A stretch of 64,000 nt of DNA from Nageia nagi (taxonomy: Eukaryota > Pinophyta), in the NCBI GenBank assembly GCA_050084985.1, contig JBITNC010000001.1:200198001-200262000 (forward strand), in the 5' to 3' direction. The notes under the pieces were generated by a model that was given only the letters and a program-made list of their open reading frames with translations, did no database searches and had not been told where the DNA came from. Shown piece after piece: positions 34,234 to 47,127 of this stretch (its first letter is position 1; the number at the start of each line of letters is the position of its first letter). The translations under genes and the position numbers were made by a program.

Positions 34234-34850
34234 GTAGACTAAAAATAATACATAAATAATAAAACAAAGCACTATTCATCTATAGTATAATATTGAAGCA
34301 TATATAAAAAATATAGCATCAAATGAATATGATAAATAATGTACCTTCATTAGATCTACATTAACATGAAATAATAGAGATCATACATCAATTTACATAA
34401 CACACCATAAGGAATGAATACCACCAATGACCTAAGAGAACACTATTAGCTATGTGAAAGATGAAAATCTATGAACAAAAATAAATATGTGAAGTAGAAT
34501 GAAGGATTTAATATATCTATGTAGAGGTGGTGTTACAAAATATCATTGTTAGTTAGATAGGATGATATTGCATGTCTTGGTATTTTTCTCTTGATATCTA
34601 CTAATGTTAATTGTGTTTCTTTTGATATTGTTTTATAGAAATGTTTTGATCCTCTTTGATTCTTGGGATCATTACATATTACATTATTTGTGGTTTCTTT
34701 CTTGATATTTGATACTTTTTACATCATATAATGGTCCATTACATTGATTACATTACCTTGGGTACATTTTACCCTTTTTTACAATAAATATTCCTTGATG
34801 CTATAAAATGAATTATTCAATAGAAGGAAATTCATTTTTAGGTGTTTACA
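34234..34850 (-). repeat. Gy3 5' LTR (617 bp)
   Basis: Minus strand begins TGTAAACACCTAAAAATG at 34850 and ends GTCTACA at 34234, just before the primer site. The first 18 bases differ from those of the Tat-1 LTR at one position, while the interior is unrelated by eye. The right flank (ACCAA, 34851-34855) is in the leader of Tat-3. Confidence 0.85.
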
Positions 34851-37718
34851 ACCAACCATTGATTCTTATTCTCTTATATCTTCATCAATAAAATGCAATG
34901 AGCCTTAGAGTTAAAACTTGAATATGAATACTAAGTTCATAGGTTATAAGTCATTACTTTCCACTAAATGACTATAAAAAGGGGCTATACTTGGATTTAA
35001 TTACTGAGATAGTTCTCAACAACATCCCTTGAACCCCATTCATTACGTAGCCATAGATAACCTATTAGGATTACTAGCCTACCTTGATTTAACACTTGAC
35101 TAGATAAAATCTTTTAAGAAAATTAAAAAGATTAGAATATACAATTCACAACTTTCGTATAAATAGATTAATCAAATTTATCAAAAAGATAGAAAAAGAT
35201 AATCACACTATAAAAAGGTAAATATTCATGTAGGATGTTTTTGTATTCAATTGTTTTCTCACAAATATAAAATAAAAAAGATAAAAACATAATTGCTATG
35301 TTTGATATTTGTATTCTTTTTATAGTTTGATAAAAAATAAAATAAAAATAGTGCAAAATCGTTCACAAATAGCTCATCAAGAGAAAGAACCATAAGATGA
35401 ATATGATCTAGAAAGAGGAAGTTATAGGTTTAGTAGGATTTAATAAAGAAGATAAATACCTCAAGATGGAAATCTTGGGGTATATAAATATCCTATTGAT
35501 AATGATTTGAATGATGTTAGAAAAAATATAACATAATTAAAAATTCCTCAATCTTCACCTCATACTCATACTCATAGTATTCCCTTAGATTTTATATATT
35601 TAAGGAAATATGAAAAATAAAAAATAAAATAAACAAGAAATGTAGAAGATGATAAATAAGTAAATGCTCCTCCTTCAAGAACATAGTCAACTAATACTAT
35701 AATGCAAAGAGGTCCTTTTAGGCCTAAGTATAATCATGTTACATAATACCTAATAGATGGATAATAGTCCAATCATACTTAAGAATAGAGGATTATTCAC
35801 CTTCTATAATATCAATACAAATGGAAGAATTTGATAATCAAATCTCTATACATACAAGAACTCTAATACCTAAAATAAGAAACCCTTTTAAGGTGTATGA
35901 TAATCTTTTTCATATTTTAAAAATCAAATACACCATATCATTTTTCACATAATAGAAGAGCTAAGCAAGAGCAACGAGATCAAGATAGACATAATTCATT
36001 AAAATTTAAGTTACAAGAAATACCTCCTTATCCTCATAGGAAAGAAAATGCATCTCAAGGTAATGTGTAACAACAATAACAAGAACAAATATTGGCTCAA
36101 TATGATCAAAAAAAGAAGAAGCCAACTAAGTTTATTGAATAACATCAAGTGTAAGCTCAATCCATTTCAAATGTACATCAAAATAAATCTTCTACAACAT
36201 ATCAATATAACAAGCAAAATATTCAAAATCAAGGTGGCTTTGATCTAAGGTTTAATAGAGATAATAAATGATAACCTAGAGCATAATCATTATCAACACA
36301 AGATCATGGAGTGTATAGATATCAAGATCTTTATTTTGCTAAGAAAAATGAAATTTTACTTAAAAATAGATAAAATGAACTTCAAAGATATCATTTTCCT
36401 CCACCTAAAGATAAAGGACAAGCATATCAACTTCTCAACTATTGTTGCCTCCTTAACCACCTCATTAACCTCCATCTCTAACACCACCATATGAAAAGGA
36501 TTATTATGATGCAAGGACACCTTATAAACAATGATATAGACCTTTTTTAAGGATATGAAGAAGAAGCATATCCACAAAATGAAGAATATTCTATGTACTT
36601 GTAAAATCAACCAAAAGAAAAGGAATAAGAGAAGATGATGATCTCCATAAAAGGTTAAAATAAATATAAAATGAGTTATGTATGCAAGGTTAAAAAATTG
36701 TATTATGAAATAATTTGTAATGAACCAATTCATCCTAGTTTTCCTAAATAGGAAATTGCTTTTAAATTTGAAATTCCAAAAAATGAACCTTTTAAAGGAA
36801 AGGAAGATCCTAAGGAACATTTAAGAAGATTTAAATATTTAAGTTATTTAATTGCTACTAATGATACACTAATGCTATGTATATTTCCCATAACACTTGC
36901 TATTCAAGCAATGGATTAGCATATTAATCTACTAGAATATAGTATTAGTTCATACTCTCTATTGAAAAATTTATTCTTAGAACCCTTTAAGATCAATATC
37001 AAAGACAAGACATCCATCACTAATCTCACAAGGTTACAATAGTTTTCTAATGATTAAATTACTAATTTTATCTCAAAATGGAAGGTGATATTAATAAGTA
37101 TGGCTTATACTTTGTCTCAAGAGGAATTAGTCAAATTATTTAGTCAAAGTTGTTTGAGACCTATTTCTAGTGCATTGTTAATTCAATAATATAAACCTTT
37201 GAAGAAATTATTTTTCAAGTAGTACTAATTGAAAAAGTTAAAATCTGAGATGGATAAATAAAGAATTAAAAATGATAAGGTTATACAAAAAATAAAAATC
37301 AAATAGAAAAAAATAAGTAAATAATTACCAGCTAATAAGATCCCTATTGTAAAAGAAATGGAACCATCTCCACCTCAAAATGTGGAAAGGGATCCTAGAC
37401 CCAAAATAAAGTTCACACCTTTATTAGAATCTCTTTATGATATTTTGAGAAAGCTATGTGACCATCAAATAATCACTCTATTTGATATAAGACTAGAAAA
37501 TCCAAAGACCAAAGAAAGTAGAAGGTATAATGAAAATGAGTTTTTTCACTACCATCATCAAAAGGCCATGATACATATAAATATAGAACATTAAAAAATA
37601 TAGTTCAAGATTTAATAGATAATGGGAAGTTAGAGGTTGATAATCCTATTGCAATTCTTAATCAAAATTTAGGAATTTATCAAAACCCACTTCCACAACT
37701 TCAAACTAATAATGTTTC
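34851..37718 (+). mobile_element. Tat-3: leader and gag of a Tat element, cut on both sides
   Basis: 34990-35350 matches the gag-proximal leader of Tat-1 in reverse complement (TAGGATTACTAGCCTACCTT, TTTAACACTTGACTAG, AAATTAAAAAGATTA). Gag follows on plus. The left side is cut by the Gy3 LTR and the right side, inside gag, by the LTR of element A at 37719. It must be the oldest element of the nest, since both Gy3 and A lie within it. Confidence 0.8.
35349..37718 (+). pseudogene. Tat-3 gag remnant
   Basis: The start is ATA-GTG-CAA-AAT-CGT where Tat-1 has ATG-GTC-CAA-ACT-AGA, so the initiator ATG appears lost. The core is clear: ICNEPIHPSFPK, DPKEHLRRFKYLSYLI, FPITLAIQAMD, MAYTLSQEELVKLFSQSCLRP (36700-37160), then LYDILRKLCDHQ and a degenerate knuckle region (FFHYHHQKAM) before the cut at NNVSI, where Tat-1 continues into IPNQM. 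Many stops. 35360-36690, the coiled-coil region in Tat-1, is barely readable. Confidence 0.8.
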
Positions 37719-38435
37719 TATAGACCCCAAATTATGCAAAATACAAATATACATAATAAATAAATAGATCTACAATATAAGAGAAAATAGATATCTACAC
37801 TACATCAGATTACAACAAATATACATGAAATATATGAATGTGATATGAAGTGTATGTACAATCCTCAAAATAAATAACAATAAATATTTAGATGATTGGG
37901 ATCAGATTCATGATGAGTTCATAATGGATCTTCATGTATATGAATCAATAACTCGACCACCAAAATCTAGAATCCTTAATCTAAAAGACACATGCCATCA
38001 ACTAGTAGAATTAGTAGAATTATGATGTGCACTAAAAATAAAAAGTTTCAGAGCTTAGAGTATAACAATTTCTCATAGTAGGTGGTATCAAAATATACCA
38101 TATCTTGATGAAGATTACGGTTGATAACCACCTATTAGAGTTCTTGTCCTATTAAAGAGTTTCAATTTGTAGAGGTCAACCTATTCCACTCACTTATATA
38201 GCCTACAAGGACATAGAAATAAGTGAAAGCCAACCTTTACCAATAATATAAACTTTGTTATATTCAAGATACTTTAAAATATAAACCATGATAAATGATA
38301 TAGCATTTAGTATAACACATGGCATTGTATTGTAAAATTAATTTTATCTTGATATTTGTAATATTGCAATAATTCATTTAAGAAGTCTAAATATGATTTA
38401 TTAAATAAATAATAAATCATTTTCATGTGTCTACA
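37719..38435 (-). repeat. Element A 3' LTR (about 717 bp)
   Basis: Minus strand starts TGTAGACACATGAAAATG at 38435, then TTTATTATTTATTTAATAAA, and ends GGGGTCTATA at 37719. It matches both LTRs of element B over its whole length. It is taken as the 3' LTR because the sequence to its right matches the interior just upstream of the B 3' LTR. Confidence 0.85.
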
Positions 38436-40373
38436 TTTTGCAACTCTTTGGATAAGGAATGAAAAGCATTTGAAATTACATAATCCAAATAAATTTAGAC
38501 AAGAGAAGAGAATTTTTAATAGTAAAAAGAAATTCCCTTTTTCAATCAATATGTTGAGAATGATATTTCTTCATCCTCTTTTTGTTGTTACATTTCCCCT
38601 TACTCTAACTTATTTGGGGAATCAAGCCAAAAATCGGAGTCCCTACATGAGGAGAGCATCTCTATTTAAATCTTACTTTATTAACCAATACCTTTTTGAG
38701 AACAATCCAACATAATACCCACATAGATCACATCCCATTTAAGAATAATCAATTTAAAGGACAAGGATGAAATAAATATAATATTCATTATGTTACTATG
38801 GTCGATGCAACTCATAGTTCTATTTAACCATAACATTTAGATTGCTATTGTTGCAACTCATAGTCTATCAAGATCAAGCTAATGAGGTCTTTTTTAATGC
38901 CCCAAGCTTAGAATATCCATGATTGTAAAACTAATGAGGTCCTTTGATATCCTAAGCTTGAAATAACCTACAATTTATAAGATATTTTGCTCATGAATTG
39001 ACCATGGCCTTGAAAATATTGATTAGCATAACATTGAACAATATCATTTGATTCCCATAAAAATACTAAATATTCAAAATATTTATTGGTATTTTATATC
39101 GATATTGCACTTTTGATCATATTGAACCACTTAACTTCATTGATTTTTAAATCAATCCTATGCTATTAGCATCGTGTATTTTATAAAATTTGGCAATCAT
39201 ATCTTTTGCAATTTTATTCATCATTTCTATATCAGTGCATATTTGTGAAATAATGACATTTCTAATTAGATATTTAATAAAATGTAGCATGGCCTATTTG
39301 TAATGAATTTGTGGTAAACATACACCATTAGCTGTGTGAAATTTATCAAATAAAATCTACAAATTTTGATGATATTCAATTAAAAGAGAAATAATAATTT
39401 GTATCATAAAATCGATGGAAAGGCATTTCTTCATGTCATAATATTTTTCATATAATCTATAAATTTACCCATTTTTATCTTATATACTTTTGGTATGTAA
39501 AATGATTGTACATGCATTATATCCATGATTTTGATCTACTAAAACTATGATAATATAACAACACTTTGAAAGCATCCATAATTTTAATTTCTTCACGTCA
39601 TTGACTACATGAAAATGATGGAATTGAACTTCATGAAAAATAGTGCATTGAATTGGTATTGAAAAATAGCTAGTTAGATATTCATCATTTCTACAACATG
39701 CCTAAATGCAAAAATAAAAAATTAACATTTACATTTAATTAGTTCTGATTTTTTAGGTTAAAAATCTCTACATTGTTAACATGTAGCATCCATTTTATAC
39801 ATCTAGTTTGGTTCAAAAAATTATAATTTGAACATAGTACTTCAATCATTTGGTAAGTTTACATAAAATATGTTGCTAGTAGAATCAATTTAGTATTAAT
39901 AAATATTAAAAATAAAACATAATCAATTTCCTTGCAAATGTATAATGTTAACATTCAAACTTACCATTTTTACCATTTTTTATCAGCATGGAGTGAATTG
40001 TACATCAATTTGACATTTAGCATGTCTTTGAGAATGTGAATACAAAAAAAATAGTTTTTGCAAAAGAAGCAACTATTAATTAAAATATTTCCCGACATTT
40101 TTCCCACCTTAGCCATCATTTTTCAAGCATGAATTTGAAGGTTTTAGAAATGATTCATTTAACTAGGGTTTTAGGGAAAAAATTGAATAAAATAGAATAT
40201 TTTTGTTGACTTTTCATTATTTCACTTTTATCTTCTTACTTTCAGTAGTTTTTTCACTTGGTTCTATTATTCTCTAGCTTGGTGACTCCCATTCATCCTC
40301 TTTTCTATTCATTTACTTGATTGTATTGACCTCATACCCCCTAGCCATTGGATTTCTCCCTCATCTCATTGAC
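38436..40373 (-). other. Element A 3' internal region, non-coding
   Basis: No supported ORF. The first 150 bases match B 50560-50732 in reverse complement, including the purine-rich TATCCAAAGAG before the LTR. The remainder is AT-rich and corresponds by position to B 48990-50560. The 40200-40373 part, pyrimidine-rich, would be upstream of the antisense gene and could hold its promoter; no clear TATA box is seen. Confidence 0.55.
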
Positions 40374-42483
40374 ATGGCTAATCAAAACTAGAATTTCATG
40401 GAGAGGACCTTATCTAGAAGAAGAGGACACATGGCCAAATACCTTTGTAGCCTCCCCTTCGAGCACATGGTGAGTTTTTATTTATTTATTTTTATTTTGC
40501 AAAATAATTTATAATATTTTCCATCATTTGAAACCCTAAGGTTTCCTTATTTTTTCTTTTTTTCTTTTCCTTTTTGGATGTTTGAGTTTGTATTTTATTC
40601 CTAGCAAAGCATTTTGTTTTAACTATCTTGGTTTTTCACATAATTTTTTATTGTGTTGGGTAAATTTATTTGATTAGTAACATGAATTTTATTTTTGTTT
40701 GTAGGAATGCAAAGTGAATATCAAGGGGGGACCTATATCTACAATGGCCTTAGGGAATGTACATAGATGGTAGCAGATAAACCATGAGGATGACATCCTC
40801 ATGTGTTTAGGTATGAATGAATTAACCATTTCTCATCACATCCAATATGACCTTCTTCTTACATCCTTATAGGAAATATGGGATACAAATACTAACTCAT
40901 TTATATGTATACATGATATGGGGTATTCTTATTCAATATTGGATTTTCCATCAAGATGAAGTTCCAAATAATAATGAGGGATAATATCTTTCCTTATAGT
41001 TAACATGTGAGGAGGTTCATGATTGAAAGCATAGGGTTACCCACTTCACCAAGGCATGCAAATTTACCTCTATTGATATGCATTTGAGGATCTTATTTCC
41101 TCCATTATTTGTACATAGTTATGTCTAAATAAGAGTAGCTCTTCTTTTACACTTAGCTTAGTATGGGTGGTTCAAGATATATGTGTGAGGGGTACATATT
41201 TTTCTTGGGCACCACTTGTCCTAGCTCAACTTTATTAGGACCTCCACAATTTCATGAATATTGAGAAATTCAACATCACAATTACTCATGCAAGCCTTAT
41301 TTAGGTGTGGTAATATGAGAGGATAGTGATGATTCAGCCCATTGGGTTACATAGGATGAGGGAAAACCCATCAGATATTGTGCTTACCTATTGGGTTTCA
41401 AGACTGCAGGGGTATAGGTACCCACATTCTTTGGAGGTGAGGAGGTGAGAGATATACCACCTACAACCTGAGAATTTGGTTTGGGTTATTTATGCTAAAT
41501 TATTTTTGGGAGGAGGATGCCCACAAAATTTTGTAGGTGAGGTAATCATGATTCCTTCAAAACCAAAGGAAGTTGGTGGAGCTTTACTTTCCAAAATATG
41601 TATTAAGGCAATTTGGGATTTGATAAAGCATACCACCTACCACCATGTACCACATGCGATAGAGGATAGAGAGAGATGCCCTACTAAAGGCATAGATCAT
41701 GTTAGAATGGTAACTAACTTGGGAGGATCTTAGGACCTTGGATATTGCTAAGGATATTTCTATAGATCCTAGTACTATGAGATGATAAATGGCTTGGTGG
41801 GATATGGTTTGTCTAGCCCCATTAGGTAAGGAAGAGGATGAGGCTAAGGAAATGGATACAACATTGGGAGGGTATTCAAAATAGGACCAAAAGCATGTGA
41901 AAATTCCTATGCATGATATTCTTATGCAAGGAATACCATCTATAGTAACCCCATGATTAGCAACCTTAGCTAAGGACATACCACTAGTTTTAGCAAGTAA
42001 AATACTTATTTATTTGTTACTTTTTTAGTTTTTGGTTGATATGTTTATGAAAACTAACTTATGATAGGTTTGCATTCTATAGGAGAGAGCACTACATGAA
42101 TTACTAAGTTGGAGGTTGATATCGAGAGGCTCAAGCCATTTGAGACCAAGGTTCCTAAGTTGGAGGTGCAACTAGCCATCCTACAGGCTACCATCATAGT
42201 GCGGGATGCATAGATAGACTCCATGGATGAGTTCATGAAGAGCTTATAAAATAGGGTGGATATGCCCCCACCTAATGAGTAATGGAAATTTATTCGTGAC
42301 CTTATGGAACAGGTGGAGAGATTGAGGGGGAAGTATGAGAGGGCCAATGCAATCTTGGGCTCTCATTGTATTAGTATGAGTGATGTATTAGGTGAGATAT
42401 CTATTTTTGGTTGGAGTAGTGGGTTTAGGAGGACTTCTAGTACTAGTTAGGTAGGTAGTAGTGGTAGTAATGCATGCCACTAG
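40374..42483 (+). pseudogene. Plant mobile domain (PMD, aminotransferase-like) gene, antisense in element A, two introns
   Basis: Exon 1 is 40374-40469, 32 codons from ATG (MERTLSRRRGHMAKYLCSLP), followed by donor GTGAGT; intron 1 is 40470-40704, ending TTTTTGTTTGTAG. Exon 2 (40705-41996) has ECKVNIKGGPIS, INHEDDILMCLGMNEL and EIWDTNTNSF, the PMD core. Intron 2 is 41997-42082 (GTAAAA to CTATAG). Exon 3 (42083-42483) is a coiled-coil and Ser-rich tail ending in TAG. PMD proteins are known in plants as nuclear MAIN/MAIL1-type factors and as cargo of transposable elements. At least six stops and some indels break it. The gene runs opposite to gag. The copy in B has the same exon/intron layout. 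Confidence 0.78.
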
Positions 42484-43076
42484 GATGTACTTGGAGACAT
42501 GGATCCACCCCATTTTGTTATATATATGATATTATTCTTTTTAGCTCTCAATTTTTATGTATAATCTTAAATGTATGTTCAAGTTTTCTTTTTTCTTACT
42601 ATGTATATATTAAATGCATGGTTTTCTTATTTGCATAACTATACTTAAATGATTTTCAATTTATATTACAAAGTACAAGTTTGAAACATTCAAATGAACA
42701 AGCCATATATCATTACACATTTTTATTTTCAAGTTGATCATATAAAAATAACAATGAAACTTACAAACTAAACATAACGAATAAACCCCATAGCATAATG
42801 ATATTTAATTTTTGCTATCAAATCATAATCAACCATTTAATATTTTGTAAGCAATAATGAACCCAAGGCATATTTTTCTTTTTAATGAATGCAAAAATAA
42901 ATGATACCCTCCTAAAACATCTCAATAGAAAACTAGGAAATATAATATACTATTGGTTTTAACTCTGATTTGGGAAAGGCATGTCATTAGTAGCATCAAA
43001 ATAGTTGCACATAATCAATGGTGTGGGTTTTGATAATTTTAAAAGAAAAATATATGATGGAATTTTTCATAACTTG
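42484..43076 (-). other. Element A interior next to the insertion of B
   Basis: No ORF. 42960-43076 is the reverse complement of B 46545-46680 (ATGATGGAATTTTTCATAAC against GTCCATCATATATTTTTC). The last five bases, ACTTG (43072-43076), are the left copy of the target duplication for B. Confidence 0.75.
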
Positions 43077-43821
43077 TGTAGATGGCTAAAAATGATTTAT
43101 TATTTATTTAATAAATCATATTTAGACTTCCTAAATGACTTAATGTGATATTACATATGTCAAGATAAAGTTGATATTATAATGCAATGCTATGTCTCAT
43201 ATTAAATGCTATATCATTTATCATGGTTTATATTTTAAAGTATATTGAATACAATAAAGCTTATATTATTGCTAGAATTCAACCTTCACTCCTTTCTATA
43301 TCCTTATAGGTTATATATGCAAGTGGAATAGGTATACCTTCATAGATCAGAACTCTTTGATATGATAAGGTCTTTGATAGGTGGTTGTCAGTTGTAATCT
43401 TCATCAAGCTATGATGTATTTATATGCAACCTATTATGAGAAATTATTATAATTTGAGCTTTGAAATTTCTATCTTTTGCAAACAACACAATTCAACATA
43501 TCTCATATAGCCAATGACATGCTTCTCCTAGGCTAATAATGACATGCATATTATAGATGGAGGGTTCCATATTTTAGAGGTTGAGCTATTGATACATTTA
43601 CATGTAAATCTATCATAAGCTCTTCATGAATTTGATTATAATCCTTTGAAGCTCCATTTCTACTTATTATTGAGGATTGCACATACACTTTATATCAGGT
43701 TAATGTGTTCATGTACATTTGTTATAATCTAATATAGTGTACATTATTCATATTCTTATTCATATTGTAGATTGATTTATCTATTATGTATATTCCTATT
43801 TTACACAATTTGAGGTCTACA
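43077..43821 (+). repeat. Element B 5' LTR (745 bp)
   Basis: TGTAGATGGCTAAAAATG to GAGGTCTACA. It matches the 3' LTR (50733-51467) and the LTR of A along its length. A TATATATGCAAG box near 43313 is conserved in the other copy near 50970. Short motif TTATTATTTATTTAATAAAT at the start is shared by all three. Confidence 0.9.
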
Positions 43822-43824
43822 TTT

Positions 43825-43833
43825 TGGTGAACC
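43825..43833 (+). other. Element B primer-binding site
   Basis: TGGTGAACC, three bases (TTT) after the LTR end, exactly as in Gy3 (34230-34222). The tRNA is not identified. Confidence 0.7.
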
Positions 43834-43987
43834 AAAAATTCTCACACATGTAGATATCAATCTAGGGAATCCCTTCTACAAATTTATGAATCCATTTTCA
43901 TTATTAGTTCTTCCTTTACCCAATGTACTTAGAGTAATAGCTTGAGAAAATGATAAAACTAGGGTTTGTTCTTCTTATACTCTCAAT

Positions 43988-46085
43988 ATGAATCTAAATG
44001 AAGAACAACCTAGAGCTTCTAGAATTAAAGCCTATTTTGAAGATATTAGAAGAAGTAGGAGAGTTAATTATGATTTACCTATGCAAGATCCTAATCCCAA
44101 TGATCAAACAGATACTGATGAGGATAATGATATTGAATCTACAAGTTCTAGCAAGAACATGGATATTATTGGACAAACTCCTAATAATCTTAACATGACT
44201 ATTGATGATTATGATTTTGAAAATATAAGTCTAGAAATACATGATGATACTTCTAATAATGATACTAAAATTAAAGAGTTAGATAGAATTCCTAGCCATG
44301 TTTGATCAATAAAGGAATTATTATATAATAAAGTGAAATTGGATTATTATCTTACTAGTAATTTTGTGCAAGTTATTGATATCTTAACAAATTATGAATT
44401 GTTATAAGCAAGATTGACAATGTCACAATCCTCAAATAGCTTGTTTTTCTATGATAATGTAGGTTCTGAAAAGTGGATAGTCTCTACTACAAAGAAGGAT
44501 ACTGATAATGGTGTACAAGACTATTTGTACACCACTAATAGTGTGGAAGAAAAGGTACCGAACCCTCTATAAAAGGTGGTAATTTAATAGGTCAATGAGG
44601 AAAGAAAGGCCAATTCTAAACACTTGGTAACTCAATTTAACAATCATCATACAAGTATACTTCCTAAATGTTCTAATAGGGAAAAAGGTAAGGATAGATT
44701 GGTTAATGATGAAACTACATTATATATTGGTAAATAAATTTCTACTATAATTAATAATGCTTATGAATATAATCCTAGTTAGTTAAAAGAAGAACATGAG
44801 ATGAAACTTGATGCCATTTTTGATGCTCAAGATGATGATTACTTTCAAAAGGCTAATAAGGAGCAATAATTAGAATTTATACTAGAATTTCTTAACAAAA
44901 TTGAATATGAAAAATTTCATACAATTGGGCCATTTATACAATTAAAAGAAGCTAAATTAAGAAAATAAAAAGTAAATAAAACTCCCTCTCACATTAGCAC
45001 TATACCACCACAAACCCCTCCACCACTCCCTGAGGATAATACACCTATAGTTTAAAAATAAACACGAAAGAAAAATCCTATAGTATCAAATAATGGAAAA
45101 ATGATATATGAAAGGATTGATAAATTAGAAAAAGTATTTCTTAATAATGATGAAGATGATTTCTTATTTTGTTTAAAACATTCATTGACTAATAGAATTG
45201 TTTCTAAATTGCTTGTTGGTAAAAAAAGTGTGAACTTTACAAAATTTGATGGTTTACAAGATTTAAAAATGCATGTTAAAAAATTTCAAGAGGAAGCTAT
45301 GGAATATATTCATGATAAATATATGCTTGCAAAATTATTTTCAAGTAGCTTAAAATATGATGCATTGAAATGGTATTTTACTCTACTTGAAAAGTGCATT
45401 GATAAATATGAAGATTTGATTCATAAATTTTTGAAAACATTTTAGATATAATATTGTAGAAAAATTTCAATTCAAATACTTGTGCAAAATTAAGCAATTG
45501 CCTAATCAATATTTGTCTAATTTTGTAAAAATATGAAAATAAATTGTAAATAACATTTTTGTTCTTGAGAAAGATTTAAAGGATACTTTTGCAAATGCTT
45601 TATTTCCTATGTATAAGTTGTTGGTTATCTCTAATCATGGACTCACATTAGCTAAAATGATAGATATTTTATTTAAAAAGGAATATTGTATAAATAAAAA
45701 ATATAAGAAATGAAATCAAAAAACACAATATATGAATTAAAATATAAACCAAAAGAAAATGAAAAGAAACCTCAAGTGCATATAAATAAAACTAAAGTTG
45801 CTACAACTAATGTTGATAGGAAAATGAATATAACACAAATAATATTTACAAGGCTAACTGATACTAATGATAATATTATTAATATATTATTAAAATAATA
45901 ACTTATTGATCTTCCACCAATGGCTCAACATCACTTTCCTAATGGTGTTCTTAAAAATTATAGATATGAAGAATTTTGCAATTATCATAGGACACCAGGA
46001 CACCTAGCAAGAAATTGTAGCATCTTAAGAAATATCATTCAAGATTTCATTGAAAAGAAATCAATTCAAATGGATAATCATAATT
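43988..46085 (+). pseudogene. Element B gag
   Basis: Starts MNLNEEQPRASRIKAYFEDI at 43988, 105 codons to a TGA. An acidic, Asp/Asn-rich N-terminal region is followed by RIDKLEKVFL, then the core FTKFDGLQDLKMHVKKFQEE, MLAKLFSSSLKYDALKWYF and KYEDLIHKFLKTF (45101-45445). The nucleocapsid knuckle CNYHRTPGHLARNC lies near 45975-46017, C-x2-H-x3-GH-x4-C. The match DALKWYF to DALDWYNN of Tat-1 shows it is a gypsy-type gag core. Several stops. The same protein is readable in element A. Confidence 0.85.
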
Positions 46086-47127
46086 AAATAGAATAAGGAC
46101 CTATCCATCTTGATAATGAACAATTAGAGATATTTATGAACCCTTTATCAAGTACAAATCCATAACCAAAAGGCTTCATTGGTTCGGTAAGTACTTTATA
46201 GTGTATGCATTATTATTTATCTAATAGGAATGGATGCAAGAATAGTGGAAACAAGTGAGACAAAGCCATAATGAAAAGTAACATGGAATGAAATATGAAA
46301 TAAATGCTTCTAACAACATGCATGTATATTTGCATGGAATCAACGATGTGATATACATTACTAAGAAGGCATCTCTTTTAGTGCCTACATCTGTAAACTG
46401 CATATAGGTTGTAAAACCTTCCCAGGTATGCACAATAATTGCTTAAAGTATGAAAAGTTCACACATTAGTGTATATTAGATAGGTTATTTTTGAGAGGAA
46501 AAAATATGTATTATTCATAATCATAAAGGTTAGTTGCATGGGTTTTCAGGGAGTGTTTTGAAAAAGTCCATCATATATTTTTCTTTTCAAAATATCAAAA
46601 CCCATGCTGCTAGCATCATGTGACTATTTTTAGGCTATTAACAACATGATTTTCCTAGACCAAAGTTAAAAATAATAGTATTTCTTTATTTTTTACCATA
46701 TGTAACATTATTTTAGGAGGGCATAATGATTATTTTCATTCATTAACATAGAAAAACTAGGCATTATTTGTTATGGCTTACATGTGGTACTTAGGGAATT
46801 TATGGCTTCTTTAATTTTGAAATTAGCATTAGAGAATGGAAATTGAATATTGTTATAATGATGATTTACTTATGTGCATTTTATTTATCATGTATGACTA
46901 TGTATTCTTTTCAATCCATTATTATCATGCTTCGCAACTGAAAATATCTAATAAGTTGTGTATTAAGCTTAACAAATTGTACTTTCCAAAATAGAAGTTG
47001 TCAAGCATGAAATAAGCCATACATTCAATCAAATAACAAAAAATTAACACATTAATTCAAAAATGATGGAAAATAAAAAGGATAATATATATATAATATA
47101 CATATATATACATACATACATACAAGA
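46086..47127 (+). other. Element B region between gag and the PMD gene
   Basis: No ORF. 46180-46480 matches (in reverse) the unit repeated three times at 51468-52950, and 46545-46680 matches A 42960-43076. A TA/CATA microsatellite lies at 47086-47125. No protease motif follows gag. Confidence 0.65.

Larger units (their letters stand above)
23465..34850 (-). mobile_element. Gy3: degenerate Ty3/gypsy element (Tat lineage), split by an insertion
   Basis: Minus strand: 5' LTR (34850-34234), primer site, gag, protease, linker, RT, RNase H, archaeal-type RNase H, integrase. The reading breaks at 30142 in RNase H and resumes at 25495, across a 4.64-kb insertion. Integrase is cut near its C-terminus at 23465 by the copia LTR; the rest and the 3' LTR are not visible. 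The 5' LTR abuts the leader of Tat-3 at 34851, so Gy3 inserted into Tat-3. It is more decayed than Tat-1. Confidence 0.85.
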
